From: an uncultured Paracoccaceae bacterium
Lineage (GTDB): Bacteria; Pseudomonadota; Alphaproteobacteria; Rhodobacterales; Rhodobacteraceae
Assembly (NCBI GenBank): GCA_947497985.1
Contig: CANMIX010000019.1
Location: forward strand, 1 to 35,097
Length of the DNA stretch: 35,097 nucleotides
Reading direction: 5' to 3'
The notes below the pieces were generated by a model that made no database searches, had not been told where the DNA came from, and saw only the letters and a list, made by a program, of their open reading frames with translations. This document shows, one piece after another, positions 1-6,983 of this stretch. The translations under genes and the position numbers were made by a program. Position 1 is the first letter of the stretch. Every line of letters begins with the position of its first letter.

Positions 1-55
1 GCTCGTCAGGCTCATAACCTGAAGGTCGTAGGTTCAAATCCTACTCCCGCAACCA
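1..55 (+). tRNA. tRNA-fMet (CAT), 3' part
   Basis: The 5' end lies outside the window. Visible are the anticodon stem-loop (CAGG-CTCATAA-CCTG, anticodon CAT at 12-14), the T arm (GTAGG-TTCAAAT-CCTAC), the 3' acceptor strand and an encoded CCA at 53-55. The base at position 72 is A, which fits the unpaired 1-72 position of the initiator rather than the elongator tRNA-Met. The region 56-146 has no clear terminator, only a small TTGGC/GCCAA hairpin at 112-126. Confidence 0.9.
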
Positions 56-146
56 AAAATCAAACAATACATAATCAGTAGATTTTTGCAGTCCTGACGC
101 GAAACAAGCAATTGGCCAGAAGCCAAACGCGCGCTAACACGGACTT

Positions 147-1058
147 ATGAAAACTAACAATACATCAACAGCTCACGATTACTTCCCTCCTTTTGGAGGG
201 TTGAAAGCGTTCTATGAGGTCGGGCTAACAGGAAGTGCAGTCGAAGCCGCGGCTCGACTAAAGGTCACGCCGTCTGCCATCAGTCATCAGCTACGCGCTT
301 TGGAGACTGAACTGGGTGTTCGTTTGATTGAAAACCGCAAGGGCAAGTTGTTTCTGACTGCAGATGGAAAGCAGTTCTTTGGCCAGATCCGGGAGCCCAT
401 GGCGACCATCGTGCGTGCAACCGATTTGGTGAGATCGTCACCAGCCCGCAAACGAGTTACGGTTACTTTGACGCCGTCCTTTGCTGCGGAATGGTTTCTG
501 CATCGCATCACTGACCTCGAGAAAACGCATGGCGATATTGAGGTCAATATGGTCACAACCACGCGGGTAGTCGATCTGGACCGGGAGGGCGTCGACTTGG
601 CAATTCGCCGGGGTGCGGGACAATGGCCAGGTACAATTGCTGATCCGTTATTGGCTGAGGTGATCGTGCCCGTGATCGCTCCGAGCTTATTGAGTAGCCT
701 AAAAGCCAGGACCCTCGCGGAATTGCTGTCCACGGCTCGTATTTTGGGCAATACAAATGTTGAAGGGGAATGGGATCGCTGGTGTCAGTCCTGTGGTTAC
801 AAGTCACCCGACTTATCACAACGCTACAATCTCCCAACTTATGAGCTGTCCATTCAAGCAGCCAGAGATGGTCTGGGTGTTGCATTGGCGCGGCGACCGC
901 TAGCGGATTCGGATTTAGAGACGGGCCGTTTGGTTCAACCTTTTTCCCAAATTACCACTGCGCAGGTTGAAACAGGCTATTATGTTGTGCGCCCAAACGA
1001 GCAAATGTCTTCGGTTGTAAAACGCTTTCACAATTGGCTTCTGACTCAAGCAGAGTGA
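147..1058 (+). CDS. LysR-family transcriptional regulator (GcvA-like)
   Basis: A 303-residue LysR-type regulator of full family length. The N-terminal winged helix-turn-helix is at about residues 15-75 (GSAVEAAARLKVTPSAISHQ is its helix-turn-helix core), and the rest is the periplasmic-binding-protein-like effector domain. The opening, with PPFGGLKAF just before the helix-turn-helix, resembles the GcvA subgroup. It lies on the same strand and directly upstream of a CoA-transferase/GST/GFA/nitrilase run and is the obvious candidate to control it. A T-N11-A type dyad sits just after its stop (1077-1089). Effector unknown. The ribosome binding site before ATG 147 is weak (GGAC). Family assignment is secure; the regulon is inferred. 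Confidence 0.9.
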   Translation: MKTNNTSTAHDYFPPFGGLKAFYEVGLTGSAVEAAARLKVTPSAISHQLRALETELGVRLIENRKGKLFLTADGKQFFGQIREPMATIVRATDLVRSSPARKRVTVTLTPSFAAEWFLHRITDLEKTHGDIEVNMVTTTRVVDLDREGVDLAIRRGAGQWPGTIADPLLAEVIVPVIAPSLLSSLKARTLAELLSTARILGNTNVEGEWDRWCQSCGYKSPDLSQRYNLPTYELSIQAARDGLGVALARRPLADSDLETGRLVQPFSQITTAQVETGYYVVRPNEQMSSVVKRFHNWLLTQAE

Positions 1059-1076
1059 GGCCTCTTCATCGCTTGG

Positions 1077-1089
1077 TGAATTTTATTCA
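1077..1089 (+). promoter_or_regulatory. Candidate LysR box (TGAAT-TTT-ATTCA)
   Basis: A perfect 5-base dyad with T and A eleven bases apart (T-N11-A), the usual core of LysR-type binding sites. It lies between the LysR gene and the CoA-transferase gene, 60 bases before the preferred start at 1149, and suggests that the catabolic genes have their own regulated promoter. No convincing -35/-10 pair was recognised. Confidence 0.4.
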
Positions 1090-1111
1090 TTACGTGGATT
1101 ATGAAAGAATA

Positions 1112-1139
1112 CCTACCTTCTGAGAAGAGCAGAAGTAGG
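1112..1139 (+). promoter_or_regulatory. Hairpin covering the CoA-transferase Shine-Dalgarno
   Basis: CCTAC(c)TTCT at 1112-1121 pairs with AGAAGTAGG at 1131-1139: nine base pairs, one bulged C at 1117 and a nine-base loop. The 3' arm contains most of the AGGA (1137-1140) that serves ATG 1149, so the hairpin could mask the ribosome binding site. The structure is seen directly; a regulatory role is inferred. Confidence 0.35.
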
Positions 1140-1148
1140 AAGACGAAG

Positions 1149-2315
1149 ATGGATCATAACGTCGGCACACAATTTACAGGCCCTCTTGCGGGCGTGAAAG
1201 TGATCGATCTGACCACGGTTATATCAGGCCCGATGTGCACCATGATTTTAGCAGATCAGGGTGCTGATGTGATCAAGGTCGAACGCGCCGACGGAGATTA
1301 TACGCGCCACTTGGCCACACGGCGTGGCGGACATTCGGCATCGTTTTTGAACAACAATCGCAATAAGCGTTCCATCGTTTTAGATCTCAAAAAATCCGAT
1401 GATCTCGTGGTTTTGAAAGAGCTGATTGCTCAGGCCGACGTGTTTGTCCAAAACTTCCGACCGGGGGTCGTGGACCGATTGGGGTTGGGATATGAGGATC
1501 TGCGGGCGATAAATCCGCGGTTGATCCACATGTCTATCGCGGGCTTCGGCTTTGATGGACCATTGGCACCCAAACCCGTTTACGATCCACTGATCCAAGC
1601 TGTTTCGGCTCTGACAACCGTTCAGGCAGGTTCAGACGAGGCGCGGCCACGTCTGGTTCGCACCATTTTGCCTGATAAATTGACCGCGGTTCAGGCCAGC
1701 CAGTCGATCACCGCCGCGCTTTTTGCGCGTGAACGAAGCGGTGAGGGGCAACAGATTACTTTGTCTATGCTGGATACCGTCGCTTCCTTCCTGTGGGCCT
1801 CCGACATGAATGGCCACACATTCGTTGGGGATGAGATGGCCAAAGAAGAAAGCCAATCGTTTTCCGACCTAATCTATGATGTGAAGGGCGGATATCTAAG
1901 TATTTCGATTATGCAGGATAAGCATTGGGAGGCTCTGGCCAACGCGACCGGCCGACCCGACATCCTGGATGATCCGAGGTTCGTGAATGCCGAGCTTCGA
2001 GAAATCAACCGGGATGCACGGTTGGACCTGACGCAGGAAATTGTCGCTGATCTGGATCGTGACACATTGCTCGTTGATTTGGAAAACGCCGGTGTACCCT
2101 GTGCTCCGGTTCTGACGCGGCAGGAAATGCGACGCCATCCTCAGCTTGCTGAGAACAAAACCTTCTTTGAATACGATCACCCAACGGCTGGACGGCTACG
2201 CCAGGCCCGCACACCGGCGGTTTTTCACGGCACGCCAGCACAAAACCGGCGCCCGGCGCCTGAGTTGGGCGAACACACAGATGAAATTGTTACCCCTTTA
2301 CTGAGTACATCTTAG
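1149..2315 (+). CDS. CaiB/BaiF family (class III) CoA-transferase
   Basis: A 388-residue family III CoA-transferase, the usual length. Members move CoA between carboxylic acids (formyl/oxalyl, succinyl, carnitine-type substrates) through an enzyme-bound aspartyl thioester. Family marks are the GVKVIDLTTVISGP opening with the ADxGADVIKVE strand, VQNFRPGVVDRLGLGYEDL, and a conserved Asp in LPDKLTA (about residue 176), the expected catalytic aspartate. The frame is open from ATG 1101, but ATG 1149 has an AGGA site eight bases upstream and places the family motif near the N terminus, so 1149 is preferred. The GST gene follows after 11 bases, so the two are cotranscribed. The substrate cannot be read from sequence; it is probably an organic acid produced or activated in the same pathway. 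Confidence 0.9.
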   Translation: MDHNVGTQFTGPLAGVKVIDLTTVISGPMCTMILADQGADVIKVERADGDYTRHLATRRGGHSASFLNNNRNKRSIVLDLKKSDDLVVLKELIAQADVFVQNFRPGVVDRLGLGYEDLRAINPRLIHMSIAGFGFDGPLAPKPVYDPLIQAVSALTTVQAGSDEARPRLVRTILPDKLTAVQASQSITAALFARERSGEGQQITLSMLDTVASFLWASDMNGHTFVGDEMAKEESQSFSDLIYDVKGGYLSISIMQDKHWEALANATGRPDILDDPRFVNAELREINRDARLDLTQEIVADLDRDTLLVDLENAGVPCAPVLTRQEMRRHPQLAENKTFFEYDHPTAGRLRQARTPAVFHGTPAQNRRPAPELGEHTDEIVTPLLSTS

Positions 2316-2326
2316 GCGGACGCCCC

Positions 2327-2986
2327 ATGATCGACTTTTACCATTTCCCAAAGCCTAGCAGCTGGATTGTTGCCATAATGCTGGCCGAGACTGGCCTCGA
2401 TTATCGTGAGATCCATGAAAGGCAGGCAAAACGTGATCTTTGGGCCATCAGTCCAGATGCAAAGTTTCCAGCGCTTGTGGATCATGCGGCGTCCGGGGGG
2501 CGGATGACCGTCTATGACAGCGGTGCGATTTTGTTATTTTTGGCCGAAAAGACAGGGCGGTTTGGGCCCGGTCTTAGTGCTGGCGACAAATCGTTTTATG
2601 AGTGGTTGTTCTGGCATCCAACATCGATGCCAGAAAGGGACAATTCGAAACAAGACGCAGACACCGCATTAGCCTATCAAAACGTTCGTGAGACCTTCGA
2701 AGGTCTACTAACCAAACTAGAGACAAGATTGATTGGTCGGGACTATCTGTTTGGGGAGTACACAATTGCCGATATCGCCAATTTTCCTTGGGTTCTCGTT
2801 GCTCGACCGCTTGGGCTCGACTTGAACCGATTTCCGAACGTTACGGCTTGGAGAGATCGCATTTTAACACGGCCCGCTGTTCAGACAGCGATTAATTTGA
2901 CCACAGATAGCCAGTATTCGACCAACGCTGCGGCAATTCAATATGCCAATGTCGCCAAGAAATCCGCAGAACACATGCGGACATAA
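2327..2986 (+). CDS. Glutathione S-transferase family protein
   Basis: 219 residues, full GST length. The thioredoxin-like N domain (about 1-80) has the cis-proline region (FPALVDH) and the glutathione-binding YDSGAILLFLAEK segment. The helical C domain carries the YTIADIANFPW N-capping/hydrophobic-staple motif. The N-terminal HFPKPSSW places a Ser pair near the usual catalytic Ser/Cys position, as in the bacterial Nu/Ure2-like group. It begins 11 bases after the CoA-transferase stop, with AGGCGG as ribosome binding site overlapping that stop, so the genes are coupled. The next gene is another glutathione-associated fold (GFA). Likely cytoplasmic conjugation, isomerisation or reduction of a pathway intermediate. 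The specific substrate is unknown. Confidence 0.88.
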   Translation: MIDFYHFPKPSSWIVAIMLAETGLDYREIHERQAKRDLWAISPDAKFPALVDHAASGGRMTVYDSGAILLFLAEKTGRFGPGLSAGDKSFYEWLFWHPTSMPERDNSKQDADTALAYQNVRETFEGLLTKLETRLIGRDYLFGEYTIADIANFPWVLVARPLGLDLNRFPNVTAWRDRILTRPAVQTAINLTTDSQYSTNAAAIQYANVAKKSAEHMRT

Positions 2987-3040
2987 AAAACGTCAAAAAA
3001 AGCGATTACCAATAGATACATCCAGCATGGAGAGATCACG

Positions 3041-3454
3041 ATGACTAAGATTAAAGGAAGCTGCCTCTGCGGGCAGGTCACATATTCTTCGTCAGAAGAA
3101 GCGCCAACGATGACGGCTGTGTGCCACTGTCCGGATTGCCAAAAACAAAGCGGATCTGCCTTTTCAACCAATGTTCTGGTCCCAACAGGTTCTGTGACTT
3201 TTAAAGGGGAAAGCCGTCGCCAATATGTTGTAAAAGGCGCATCAGGCGAGGAAGTGACCCGAAACTTCTGCAGCACTTGCGGCTCGCCTTTGACGACTGA
3301 ACTGCCTGCATTCAACAATTTATCGGCCGTGAAGGCCGGAACCTTGGATGATAGCTCCTGGGTTTCGCCAGACATCCAGATTTGGTGTGACAACACCAAA
3401 CCCTGGAGCACAATAGACGAAAATATCAAAAGCGCCGGAGCAAACCCCGGCTGA
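3041..3454 (+). CDS. GFA-family (CENP-V/GFA domain) zinc protein
   Basis: 137 residues, single GFA domain. All seven expected zinc cysteines are present: C8 and C10 (SCLCG), C28, C30 and C33 (CHCPDC) and C77 and C80 (CSTCG). The founding member was described as a glutathione-dependent formaldehyde-activating enzyme, but most members have no proven activity. GGAGA eight bases before ATG 3041 is a good ribosome binding site. It lies 54 bases after the GST gene and 88 bases before the nitrilase, all on one strand. The pairing with a GST suggests a glutathione adduct as ligand, which is inference only. Confidence 0.88.
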   Translation: MTKIKGSCLCGQVTYSSSEEAPTMTAVCHCPDCQKQSGSAFSTNVLVPTGSVTFKGESRRQYVVKGASGEEVTRNFCSTCGSPLTTELPAFNNLSAVKAGTLDDSSWVSPDIQIWCDNTKPWSTIDENIKSAGANPG

Positions 3455-3542
3455 TCACCACTCACCAACTGCTTCCTCCGGCCATTTGTCGGGGGAAGGT
3501 TTTGCCTTATGACGGCGCATGAAGAAAACAGGGTAACCGCTG

Positions 3543-4454
3543 ATGAAAATTGCCGCCGTACAAGCAGCTCCGGTTTTCCTAGACCCACGGGCCACAACCG
3601 ACAAACTGATTTCCCTTTTGCGCGACGCAGCAGGCGAAGGGGCCCAATTGGTGGTCTTTCCAGAGGTCTTTCTGTCCGGGTATCCGATCTGGTTGCGCGC
3701 GCCAGAAGTGGCGTCCAATGATGAGCTGCTACAAATAGGCCAAATCGAATATCTGAAGGCCGCCATTACCACCGATGGCCCCGAAATACAGGCAATCTGC
3801 AAAGAAGCGCGCGACCTTGGCGTGCATGTCTACACTGGTATTGTGGAACGTTCCGGCTCCATGGGGTCGGTCTATGCGTCTCTCGTTGCCATTGATCCTG
3901 ACCAGGGCGTGGTAAACGTCCATCGCAAGCTAAAGCCGACTTTCCATGAACGCCTTTTGTGGGCGGATGGTGACGCACATGGGCTGCAAGTGCAAAATGT
4001 GAACGGTTTCAATGTTGGCGGGCTAAATTGTTATGAGAACTGGCAGCCCCTCGCGCGGCAAGCGCTTTATGAACAGGGTGAGCAGCTCCATATTGCAACC
4101 TGGCCCGGTGATCTGGACGTGACCAACCACATCACCCAGTTCATTGCGATGGAAGGGCGGATTTACGTGGCCTCTGTATCGGGCCTGTTGCGTGCATCCG
4201 ACATTCCCAACAGCTTCCCGTTGCGCAAAAATGTGACCGAGGGGCGCGATGTGATCATGGATGGCGGCTCGATGATTGCCGCCCCAGGCGGAGAGTTGAT
4301 TGTGCCGCCAGTCGTCGGGGAAGAACGCATCCTATATGCGGACATTTCTATGGATGCGGTGATTGGCGCCCATATGAAGCTGGATCCGGCGGGCCATTAC
4401 AGCCGCCGTGATCTGTTGTCGCTTACCCACAATAAACAGCGACTGGATCCCTAG
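3543..4454 (+). CDS. Nitrilase-type carbon-nitrogen hydrolase
   Basis: 303 residues of the nitrilase superfamily, branch 1 (true nitrilases, cyanide hydratases). The catalytic Glu-Lys-Cys triad is visible: E41 in VVFPEVFLSGYP, K129 in HRKLKPTFHER, and C163 in GLNCYENWQPLAR. The Cys-Tyr-Glu-Asn variant replaces the commoner Cys-Trp-Glu-Asn. Nitrilases hydrolyse R-CN to the carboxylic acid and ammonia in the cytoplasm, so an acid product could feed the CoA-transferase upstream. It is somewhat shorter at the C terminus than spiral-forming nitrilases (330-370 residues). The stop codon shares the CTAG at 4451-4454 with the stop of the convergent Anbu gene. Substrate unknown. Confidence 0.88.
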   Translation: MKIAAVQAAPVFLDPRATTDKLISLLRDAAGEGAQLVVFPEVFLSGYPIWLRAPEVASNDELLQIGQIEYLKAAITTDGPEIQAICKEARDLGVHVYTGIVERSGSMGSVYASLVAIDPDQGVVNVHRKLKPTFHERLLWADGDAHGLQVQNVNGFNVGGLNCYENWQPLARQALYEQGEQLHIATWPGDLDVTNHITQFIAMEGRIYVASVSGLLRASDIPNSFPLRKNVTEGRDVIMDGGSMIAAPGGELIVPPVVGEERILYADISMDAVIGAHMKLDPAGHYSRRDLLSLTHNKQRLDP

Positions 4455-5191
4455 TCCTTGGGGAACTTAAATTCCGGCAATTGGCTGAATGCATCACGCA
4501 GGGCTACGCCCCAACCACTTGAAATTTCTTCAAAATAGGCATCGTTTTCTTCGATCCGGAACACACGACCGTTTTGCAAAGACCCCGCCCGATAGGCGTG
4601 TACATCCAGCGGCAAGCTGACAGACAGATTGGCTTTGATCGTTGAATCAAAACTGACGGTCAGCAGCTTGATGGCGTCTTCAAATGACATCTCGGGATCA
4701 TAGGCGCGCACCAGGATCGGGCGGCCGTATTTTGTCTCACCAATCTGGAAGAATGGCGTGTCAAAGCTTGCCTCGATGAAATTCCCTTCGGGATAGATCA
4801 GAAACAAGCGGGGTGCCCCGTCACCGATTTGCCCGCCCAGGATAATGGTGGCGTTAAACGCGGCATCGGCCTGTTGGCCCACATCCGCATGGGTGGCGAT
4901 GACCTCTTTCAACAGGTTTCCGACCATCGTGGCCACCTGAAACATTGATCCCTCTTCCAGGATCCCAGGTTGACGCGCGCCGGGTTCTTTCCCGCGTTCC
5001 TCCAACAGGCTGACCACAGATTGGGTGGTGGCCAGATTGCCAGCCGTCATCAGCGTGATCGAACGCTCGCCCGGAACCTCCCACGTAAACATCTTGCGAA
5101 AGGTGGAGATATTATCCACGCCAGAATTTGTGCGGGTATCGGACATAAAGACCAAACCCTGGTTCAGCATAAGGCCAACGCAATAGGTCAT
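4451..5191 (-). CDS. Anbu, proteasome-like Ntn peptidase
   Basis: 246 residues; the ancestral-beta-subunit (Anbu, COG3484) relative of proteasome beta subunits and HslV. After removal of Met1 the chain starts with Thr, the expected N-terminal nucleophile (MTYCVGL). Asp17 in SDTRTN and Lys32 in FRKMF, counted from that Thr, match the Asp17/Lys33 partners of proteasome beta subunits. AAGGAAG lies just upstream of ATG 5191. It is last in a four-gene minus-strand cluster with the transglutaminase-like, alpha-E and ATP-grasp genes, the classic Anbu gene set. No AAA+ unfoldase gene is adjacent. Anbu assembles into open or helical rings in published structures, and its substrate is unsettled. Its 3' end overlaps the nitrilase stop. 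Confidence 0.93.
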   Translation of the reverse strand: MTYCVGLMLNQGLVFMSDTRTNSGVDNISTFRKMFTWEVPGERSITLMTAGNLATTQSVVSLLEERGKEPGARQPGILEEGSMFQVATMVGNLLKEVIATHADVGQQADAAFNATIILGGQIGDGAPRLFLIYPEGNFIEASFDTPFFQIGETKYGRPILVRAYDPEMSFEDAIKLLTVSFDSTIKANLSVSLPLDVHAYRAGSLQNGRVFRIEENDAYFEEISSGWGVALRDAFSQLPEFKFPKD

Positions 5192-5224
5192 GTGACTTCC
5201 TTCTTTGCAGGCTCTTCAACCAGC

Positions 5225-6031
5225 CTATTGCTGAACCTGCAAGGAAACATGAAGATTTTCTGTGCCATTTCCGTGCCGTATGCCCAAGATTGGCGCGGCG
5301 TCGGTGTAATCCCGCCCCGTGGCCACACGCACATAGCGCGCGTCAGGCGAAATGCCGTTGGACACATCAAAGCCGACCCAGCCCAACCCCTTGGTCCAGA
5401 CCTCGCACCATGCGTGGGTGGCATCCTGTTGGTCCTGCCCGTCCATAAACAGATATCCGCTGATGTAACGTGCAGGGTAGCCCAACAGGCGGGCCGCCGC
5501 GATCATGATGTGGCTATGGTCCTGGCACACGCCGTGCCCTGCAGTCAGCGCAACTTCGGCTGTTGTTGTGCTGTCGGTTTGCCCCGTCTCATATGTGACC
5601 AAAGACAGGATTTCTTGGGATAGATGATGTAGGCGCACAATGTCATCGTGATCTTCGGTTGCGTTGCGGACCGATGCCGCAAGCTTACGAATATTATTCC
5701 CCGCTGCGGTCAATGGCGTTGGGTTTTCAAACAACCACAACGGGGCAAAGCCTGCGTGTTTGCCGATGACCCCGTTCAGGTTTTCGACCTCGACTTCGCC
5801 AATGCTTGTGATTTCAATTCGGGTCGCACCTGGGGTCACTTTGACCAGCTCTGTATGATTGACGAACAAGTCATCAAAGGTCAGCTGTTTTTCCCCGCCT
5901 GAGATTTCGGTCTGCCAGTTGAGCACGGTTTGCCCGTGTCCGGTCCGAGGGATCAGGCGAAGCTTTTGCAGAGCATAGTGAACAGGTTCCTCGTAATCGT
6001 ACGTGGTTTGATGTTGGATCGTTAGTTTCAT
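5225..6031 (-). CDS. Transglutaminase-like cysteine protease of the Anbu cluster
   Basis: 268 residues with an N-terminal beta domain (about 1-95, the bacterial transglutaminase-like N-terminal region) and a papain-like transglutaminase core. The catalytic triad is visible as C169 (GHGVCQDHSH), H206 (THAWCEVW) and D222 (GFDVSNG). The frame stays open upstream to an ATG at 6064, but that overlaps the preceding gene. ATG 6031 starts the family-typical MKLTIQHQTTYDYEEPV and lies four bases after the alpha-E stop, so it is preferred. Such proteins may cleave or form isopeptide/amide bonds. In this cluster a role in processing a peptide product or tag made by the ATP-grasp protein has been proposed from comparative genomics. 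No signal peptide, so probably cytoplasmic. Confidence 0.92.
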   Translation of the reverse strand: MKLTIQHQTTYDYEEPVHYALQKLRLIPRTGHGQTVLNWQTEISGGEKQLTFDDLFVNHTELVKVTPGATRIEITSIGEVEVENLNGVIGKHAGFAPLWLFENPTPLTAAGNNIRKLAASVRNATEDHDDIVRLHHLSQEILSLVTYETGQTDSTTTAEVALTAGHGVCQDHSHIMIAAARLLGYPARYISGYLFMDGQDQQDATHAWCEVWTKGLGWVGFDVSNGISPDARYVRVATGRDYTDAAPILGIRHGNGTENLHVSLQVQQ

Positions 6032-6035
6032 CGTA

Positions 6036-6980
6036 TTACCCGTAGAACCGGAAATTTTGCTCAATCGCAGACGACAGCGCTGTTGTGTCCTTTACAAATT
6101 CGCCCAGGAATTCGTGCAGACCGTGTTGGAAAATACTTTCTACCGTGTGTCCCCGCATCAGTTTGCAAATCGCATCGGACTGATCCTGACAGGGTTGCCG
6201 GGTGCCATAGGTTTCTTCCAACAGGCGCAGGTTCTCTCCGATCTCATTGTAGCAAAACGCCAAAGAGCGCGGCATGCGACGGTCCAAAATCATAAAGTCG
6301 GCGATCATCATCGGGGAAATGCTACCGGTATAGAGCCAGCGAAAAGACTGCTCAGCCGATACAGAACGCAGGATGACCTCCCACTGCGCGTTGTCGATAT
6401 TGCTGCCAACATAAGCTGCCGAGGGCAGCAAGACATAGTATTTGACGTCCAGAATGCGGGCCGTGTTGTCGGCGCGTTCAATAAATGTACCAAGACGTGA
6501 AAAACAGAAGATGTCATTGCGCAACATGGTGCCGTGCAACGCCCCGCGCACCACCGAAGTGCGGAAACGGATTGCCATCAAGACGTCATGTAGATTGCGT
6601 TCGCTCACCGGGCGTGCCAATTCAGCCTTGATCGACATCCAGCATTCGTTTGTGGCTTCCCATACCTCGCTGGACAGGGCCGTGCGCACCATACGCGCGT
6701 TCGAACGTGCCTGATCCAATGTGGCCATGACGCTGGACGGGTTGTCCTTGTCGCGCAGCAAGTAGTTGATGACATTGGCTGCGGTGTAACTGTCAAATTT
6801 CTCCTCGTAACCGACGTTCATGCCCGCGGTTGTGACAATTGAACGCCATTCGTTCTCGCTGTTGGAGGAGCGCGTCAAAGCGATGCGCCATCCCGCTTCC
6901 AGTAGGCGTGCAGTATTCTCAGCCCGTTCCAGATATCGAAACATCCAGAACAGCCCGCCAGCAGTTTTTCCCAGCATCAT
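6036..6980 (-). CDS. Alpha-E domain protein (COG2307)
   Basis: 314 residues, almost entirely alpha-helical, with the characteristic opening GKTAGGLFWMFRYLERAENTARLL and the later ERADNTARILDVKYYVLLPS repeat of the same pattern, plus RMPRSLAFC. This family (DUF403, alpha-E) has no confirmed activity. It nearly always travels with a circularly permuted ATP-grasp protein and a transglutaminase-like protein, sometimes fused. It lies a few bases after the ATP-grasp stop and just before the transglutaminase start, so translation is probably coupled. It may be a helical scaffold or partner subunit of the ATP-grasp ligase. Start is ATG 6980, with ATG 6977 as an equally possible alternative. Confidence 0.92.
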   Translation of the reverse strand: MMLGKTAGGLFWMFRYLERAENTARLLEAGWRIALTRSSNSENEWRSIVTTAGMNVGYEEKFDSYTAANVINYLLRDKDNPSSVMATLDQARSNARMVRTALSSEVWEATNECWMSIKAELARPVSERNLHDVLMAIRFRTSVVRGALHGTMLRNDIFCFSRLGTFIERADNTARILDVKYYVLLPSAAYVGSNIDNAQWEVILRSVSAEQSFRWLYTGSISPMMIADFMILDRRMPRSLAFCYNEIGENLRLLEETYGTRQPCQDQSDAICKLMRGHTVESIFQHGLHEFLGEFVKDTTALSSAIEQNFRFYG

Positions 6981-6983
6981 GGA

